Source: Zoroaster sp. YZ-2022 (Eukaryota > Echinodermata > Asteroidea > Forcipulatida > Zoroasteridae). Taken from it: a stretch of 64,000 nt of DNA. This document shows, one piece after another, positions 59,816 to 64,000 of the stretch. The position numbers and the translations under genes are program-made. The stretch spans positions 35,313,072-35,377,071 of the forward strand of contig CM055828.1 in the NCBI GenBank assembly GCA_029582265.1, given 5' to 3'. Position 1 is the stretch's first letter; every line of letters starts with the position of its first letter. Below the pieces are notes generated by a model that made no database searches, was not told where the DNA came from, and worked only from the letters and a program-made list of their open reading frames with translations.

Positions 59816-60826
59816 TATTAGCAATAATAAATTACAAACCCGTATAGACAAAATTATCTTTAGGCAAGATTTAAAAAGAGCTTAAAATAACAAAGAAGTT
59901 TTAAATTAAACTGTTATGTTTGATTGCAAATTCTATTCCTTATCTTTAACACTGTCTAAAATCTGGAAATATTTCCTTTCGGTCAAACAAAACCTTCATT
60001 ATACCGGCTATGACTCAGTTTTCAGTGTGATTGGTCAAATTGGACTTCCATAGAACTGCACATAATTTTAGATATGAGTGACATCAGTAGTTCAAGCAGT
60101 GATCATCTTTCGTGCAAGAAGTACGTGGGTCATGATGACGAATGAAGTCCCTTATTTTTGTTAATACTCCAATCTTCCCTCTTTATGAATTAATTTTTTA
60201 TTTCGATCAACTAAACTCAATTCAATTCATCTCAACATTTATTTCCACATTACAACATACAAAATAAATTAATAAATGAACAATGGGGATGTTTGTATAA
60301 TAGTACACCGGTACAGTAGATTTTAAGAGAGAAAACATATATATGATGCAAATATATGGAGGCACAGAAAGGGGACAATACGTACAAACAAATGAGTGGA
60401 CAAATCAGACAAAGAAAACGAACAGGACTGACAAACATGCAGATGTTTAAAACAGCTAGGGATAAAATTAATTGCAAAGCTGAAAGCGAACACTGTTTAT
60501 GGAAACTATTGGAACGGGAAGACTCGTAATAGAAGAGAAAAAAACTATAGAAAAAGGAGACTAAATTTAGTTCTTAAAAGTCTTAATTCATCTTTAATGT
60601 TGATTTAAGATGTTACTGTTCCAATGACTTCTATGTTACATATTCTTCTGAAGCACAGGCCCATGTCAATGAGACCCGTAATTTATTATCAGGGTAATCT
60701 CACGAGCGGTTGATGAATCGATCCATTTTCACAAGATGACTTACGATGGTCGGCACGCTTCCCTGTGCATATCCAAAAACTCCATCACGCATAATAACAA
60801 ACTGTAGGCCTATTTGATAAAATTAA
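57791..60826. other. Upstream region of synaptotagmin, unassigned
   Basis: Should include the synaptotagmin promoter and 5' UTR. No exon or element can be supported. A dinucleotide (AT)n run of ~30 bases lies at 59783-59812. Confidence 0.5.
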
Positions 60827-61083
60827 AAGCATTTTCATTTCATTTATTTGTTTCTTCTCAGTGTACATACAATGTGATATTCAACGTATTAATTAACAAT
60901 ATATAGTATGTTACATACAAAGAGAAAGGAAGTGATCTAAAAACCTTGATAGGCTTAACGAGTATAGAGCCACTCCCTGTGCAGAAAAAAATATAATATA
61001 AATAATAGATTAATTAGATTGATATATAGATCAACTGAAATAAGGCATATAGCAAAATTCAGAACATAATATAAGAAGCATAC

Positions 61084-61925
61084 TTAATAGCTACTTGAAT
61101 AATATGCACTAAGATTCTTTTTGAATGAGTGTGGTGAAACATATTTTTTCATAGTATTAGGCAAAGAATTCCAACAAGTATTAGCACGATAACGTAAGCT
61201 CTGCTTTACAAAGTTAGTCCGAGGACGTGGTTTGTGCATATTATCGGCCTGTCTCGTATTGTGTACATGTATGTCTTTGTTGTACACCAAAAATATGTGA
61301 ATATGGAAGGATTAAGATTATTTATAGAACGGTATGCAGAAGTGGCTATATGAACATTGATTAGATCGGGAAGTTTGAGAATATTGAGTGAAGCAAATAG
61401 CTTGCTGGAGTGATCATTTAAATTAGCAGACGATATATGGCGAATTGCTCTTTTTTTTTTTTTTTAGAGTTAAAAGCTTTTTAATATTAGAATACGTTGT
61501 ACCAGACCAAACAGTCATGCAATAAGTCAGGTGAGGATAAATAAGAGTAAAGTACAATGAACGAAGAACATGCTTAGGTAATGAATGTTTCAGTTTAGAA
61601 AGGATCCCAACACCTCTGGCAATCTTTGTCGAAATGGACTTGATATGATTATTCCACGTCAGGCCAGAGTCAATAATAACCCCTAAAAAAGTTGTATAAT
61701 TCACCCTGTTTAAACACTTTCCATTCATTTTAATGTTAAATGACACGTTAACAATGTCTCTCTTATTATTATTAAAAACAATATAATTAGTCTTACTCAC
61801 ATTAAGAGATAGTTTATTAGCAGAAAACCATGCGTAAAATTGTGTAAGTTCTTGACAAACTGTATCATTCATAACAATAGGATTACGGCCAGTAAAGAAA
61901 ATATTTGTATCGTCCGCAAACAAGA
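61084..61925 (-). pseudogene. RT catalytic box and C-terminal part
   Basis: Begins at the deletion junction with CSTILFADDTNIFF. It continues through ANKLSLNVSKTNYIVF, FLGVIIDSGLTWNNHI and LIYPHLTYCMTVWSG to a run of 14 T (61449-61464 region) that shifts the frame. Later blocks include HVHNTRQADNMH and CWNSLPNTMK before the stop at 61084. Confidence 0.88.
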
Positions 61926-63338
61926 TGGTGGAGCATTTCTCTGAAACTTACGCTTAATATCGTTCTTACAATTATAAAATTTGTCGGAATAATACCGTTT
62001 TTTAGAAATACGAATAATATGGTTTAATTTATTGCGATACACACGAAACTGATCAGAATTGCTGTTTGTAGGACTTCTTAAAAACTTACGATACAGCTTA
62101 TTTTTGCGTTTAATAGACTGTAAGATACCATTCGTTATCCATGGGTGGCGCTTTTTACGACGTTTAGAGTTACTGATATATATTAACGGGAAACATTCGT
62201 CATAAGTCTTTTGAAAAGCTGAAGTAAAATTATCATAAGCAAGGTTCACATCCTCAATTGAATATATATAATTCCAGTCGAAATAACGCATGGTGTTAAT
62301 GAATTGATCAGTATTAATGGTAGAATAATTTCTAGTGTAGTAGCCGTTGTCAGCATCACTATGGTTGATAGAAGTCCTCAAGAATATAGGAAAGTGATCA
62401 CTTATATCTGAAATCAACACACCAGGAATGAAATCACCTTTATTATTTGTAAATATATTATCAATTAAAGAGGCAGAACTATCACTAACTCGAGTAGACT
62501 TTGAAATTGTGGGGAAAAAGTTGTTGCAAAATACAGTATTCATGAAATCAGCTGACCCACTCTTGAGTAAGTCAATATTAAAATCGCCCATAATGTAACC
62601 ATCTTTGTTTTCACATGAGATCTTATTCAGGATAGTATTTATATACTCATTGAAAGAAGAAATGGACTACATAAGAATATAAACTACACCAATAATGCCA
62701 CTCTTTCCATTCAAATCGGTGATCTCAATAAAAAGACTTTCAATCACTGAATTGAAGGAGATGTCACTCCTTTTTATGAAATTATGTGTATTTGAAATAA
62801 AGATGCATATCCCTCCCCCTTTTCTATTTTGTCTATGACTTTCTACAAGTGTATAGTGGTCGAGTTGAATTAATGGGGATATTTGATCACTAAACCATGT
62901 TTCATTGAAGCCTATGGCAGAAAACTCATGGTTAAGGAGAGACATAAAGTCAACAATTGAATTAAAATTTTTGTTGAGGCTACGACTGTTGACATGAAAA
63001 AGAGAAAAAGAATCATGAGTGAGCTGGTTGAATGAATCTATATCAAAATAACAACATGTGTCCATAGGAGCATTTGTATCGTCTTCATGCGGAATATTAG
63101 AATTATGTTTCACATACAAAAGATTTGTACCCCGCAGTGCTTCAATGAATTCATTACGATTTGTTAAGTTATTAAAAGGAGGACTAGAATTGTAACAGGA
63201 ATCACAAGTCCAGAATTGACATACGTCACTGTTATCAAAACAACTAATATGCAGACAATTGTCACAAGTAGGCCTATTACATTTTACATAATTAAAAGCT
63301 TCATTTATGATGATTTTGCACTCATAACAATTCAGCAT
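61869..63338 (-). pseudogene. PHD finger fused to APE endonuclease (ORF2 N-terminal half)
   Basis: Starts MLNCYECKIIINEAFNYVK with a Cys4-His-Cys3 PHD-type arrangement (CYEC ... CDNCLHISC ... WTCDSCY). Endonuclease motifs follow: FHVNSRSLNKNF, FNETWFS, GGGICIFI, GDFNIDLL, LIDNIFTNN and SDISDHFPIF. The linker KRKNKLYRKFLRSP, SKKRYYSDKFY resembles that of the 54.6-kb element. One TAG (62669-62667) interrupts an otherwise single frame. N-terminal PHD fingers are known in some CR1-type ORF2 proteins. The frame is cut off by the RT deletion at about 61926. Confidence 0.85.
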
Positions 63339-63473
63339 TTTCTATCTTCAAATACAAAAATACAAAATATGAATAAAATATGTGTATACAAAAACCTGGA
63401 TACACATAAAATTAATCCTTTGGTTTGCACTTTAGTAGTTATAGTTTTAGCTTGCAGTTAGAGACGTTGAAGG

Positions 63474-64000
63474 TCATTGGGCCCCAGATTCTTTGGTAAA
63501 TTCACTGCTGTTCTTGCATACCAGGGCAACTATTTTGCCATCGTGAGACCAGGCTGATTTGACAAGTGGGTTGTTTTTCGTGGCCTGAAGTAACTGTTGA
63601 TTTACCTTTGTCAGATCTTCTTTAATCACGAGTTTGGTGCCTTTTAGTTTACGTCTGTTCTTAATACATTGGTCCCTAGCATTGTAGTTCTGGAACTTCA
63701 CTATGATGGCCCTTGGCTTATCTTGATCCTTCTGTCCTACACGATGGGACCGATCAATGTCTGATGGGTTCAGTTTGAAACCCAAGTACTTGGATACTAG
63801 CTCCACCATAACGTCATCTGTGTTTTCATTGGGGTGTTCTTCAACTCTGAATACACGAAGTCAGTTTCTGCGTGAGTACTGTTCCAGCTGATTTAAGTGA
63901 TTAGATGAGTATTCACACTTGTTTTCCAGTGAAGTGATTGTGTCCTGTATCTTTTACATTTCCGTTGAGGTTTTGTCCATTGCAACTTCAATGTCGTGGA
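63474..64000 (-). pseudogene. ORF1p-like RNA-binding protein (coiled coil plus RRM-like)
   Basis: From the window edge the minus strand reads a heptad-like stretch (ITSLENKCEYSSNHLNQLEQ), then YSRRN and LRVFRVEE. The 63809-63474 frame follows with SDIDRSHRVGQK, RAIIVKFQNYNARDQC and RRKLKGTKLVIKEDLT. These blocks match the L1-type ORF1p layout of coiled coil, RRM and C-terminal domain. Two in-frame stops occur before 63809. The N terminus is outside the window. Confidence 0.8.

Larger units (their letters stand above)
60827..64000 (-). mobile_element. CR1-type non-LTR retrotransposon with ORF1 and PHD-APE ORF2, internally deleted
   Basis: Minus-strand order is ORF1 (from beyond the window edge to 63474), ORF2 PHD finger and APE endonuclease (63338-61926), then the RT catalytic box and tail (61925-61084), and a 3' end near 60827 with an ATGAAATGAAAATG-like tail. 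The RT fingers and most of the palm are missing, removed by a deletion at about 61925. Stops at 62667 and in ORF1 add to the decay. The 5' end is outside the window. Confidence 0.88.

Overview
This is a window of animal (metazoan) nuclear DNA, not a bacterial or viral sequence. It is AT-rich and contains spliced genes with GT-AG introns, many families of decayed transposable elements, long microsatellites and poly-G/poly-C runs. The mixture of Tx1-type L1, CR1/L2-type non-LTR elements, DIRS-like and Penelope-like retroelements, Tc1, Harbinger-like and TTAA-flanked transposons, plus a tRNA-derived SINE, fits a marine invertebrate such as an echinoderm, hemichordate or cephalochordate. I cannot name the species from the sequence.

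Two host genes are readable, both on the minus strand. A complete seven-exon synaptotagmin (exons between 57790 and 48529) reconstructs to 423 residues with all splice phases matching. It has an N-terminal membrane segment, a cysteine cluster, C2A, C2B and a C-terminal WHxL motif. Upstream to the left are two exons (42447-42160 and 37598-37313) of a small LURAP1/FAM89-type leucine-repeat adaptor gene; its 3' part is not found. Transposons sit inside the introns of both.

Layout: 1-5480 is a decayed Tx1/L1 element carrying a 1.39-kb TTAA-flanked THAP transposon (2201-3594). 5483-12165 holds three CR1-type elements (one minus, two plus) and a hairpin-forming tandem array. 12.2-18.5 kb holds mini-satellites, palindromic MITEs, a DIRS-like tyrosine-recombinase fragment (minus) and a large fold-back. 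18.8-20.0 kb holds a decayed DDE-like gene with a C2H2 finger. 20.6-23.8 kb is an L2/CR1-type element.

The most striking structure is 23885-34652, a nested stack inside one Tc1 transposon. A 1009-bp Harbinger-like element sits in codon 7 of its transposase, and an 8.3-kb TTAA-flanked element sits near codon 300. That 8.3-kb element itself holds a palindromic Tc1 relative, a small TTAA MITE and a Penelope-like element. Removing the two direct insertions with one copy of each target duplication restores a reading frame of exactly 340 codons. A paralogous empty site for the Tc1 insertion is visible at about 20318.

34.8-48.5 kb is mostly unique or unrecognised AT-rich DNA with the adaptor-gene exons, a tRNA-Leu-type SINE, MITEs and two solo Penelope terminal fragments with hammerhead-ribozyme-like motifs. 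48.5-57.8 kb is the synaptotagmin locus, with a second SINE, a palindromic MITE and a nearly intact CR1-type retrotransposon in its introns. 60.8-64.0 kb is another CR1-type element (minus strand) with an ORF1, a PHD finger fused to an endonuclease, and an internal deletion removing most of the reverse transcriptase.
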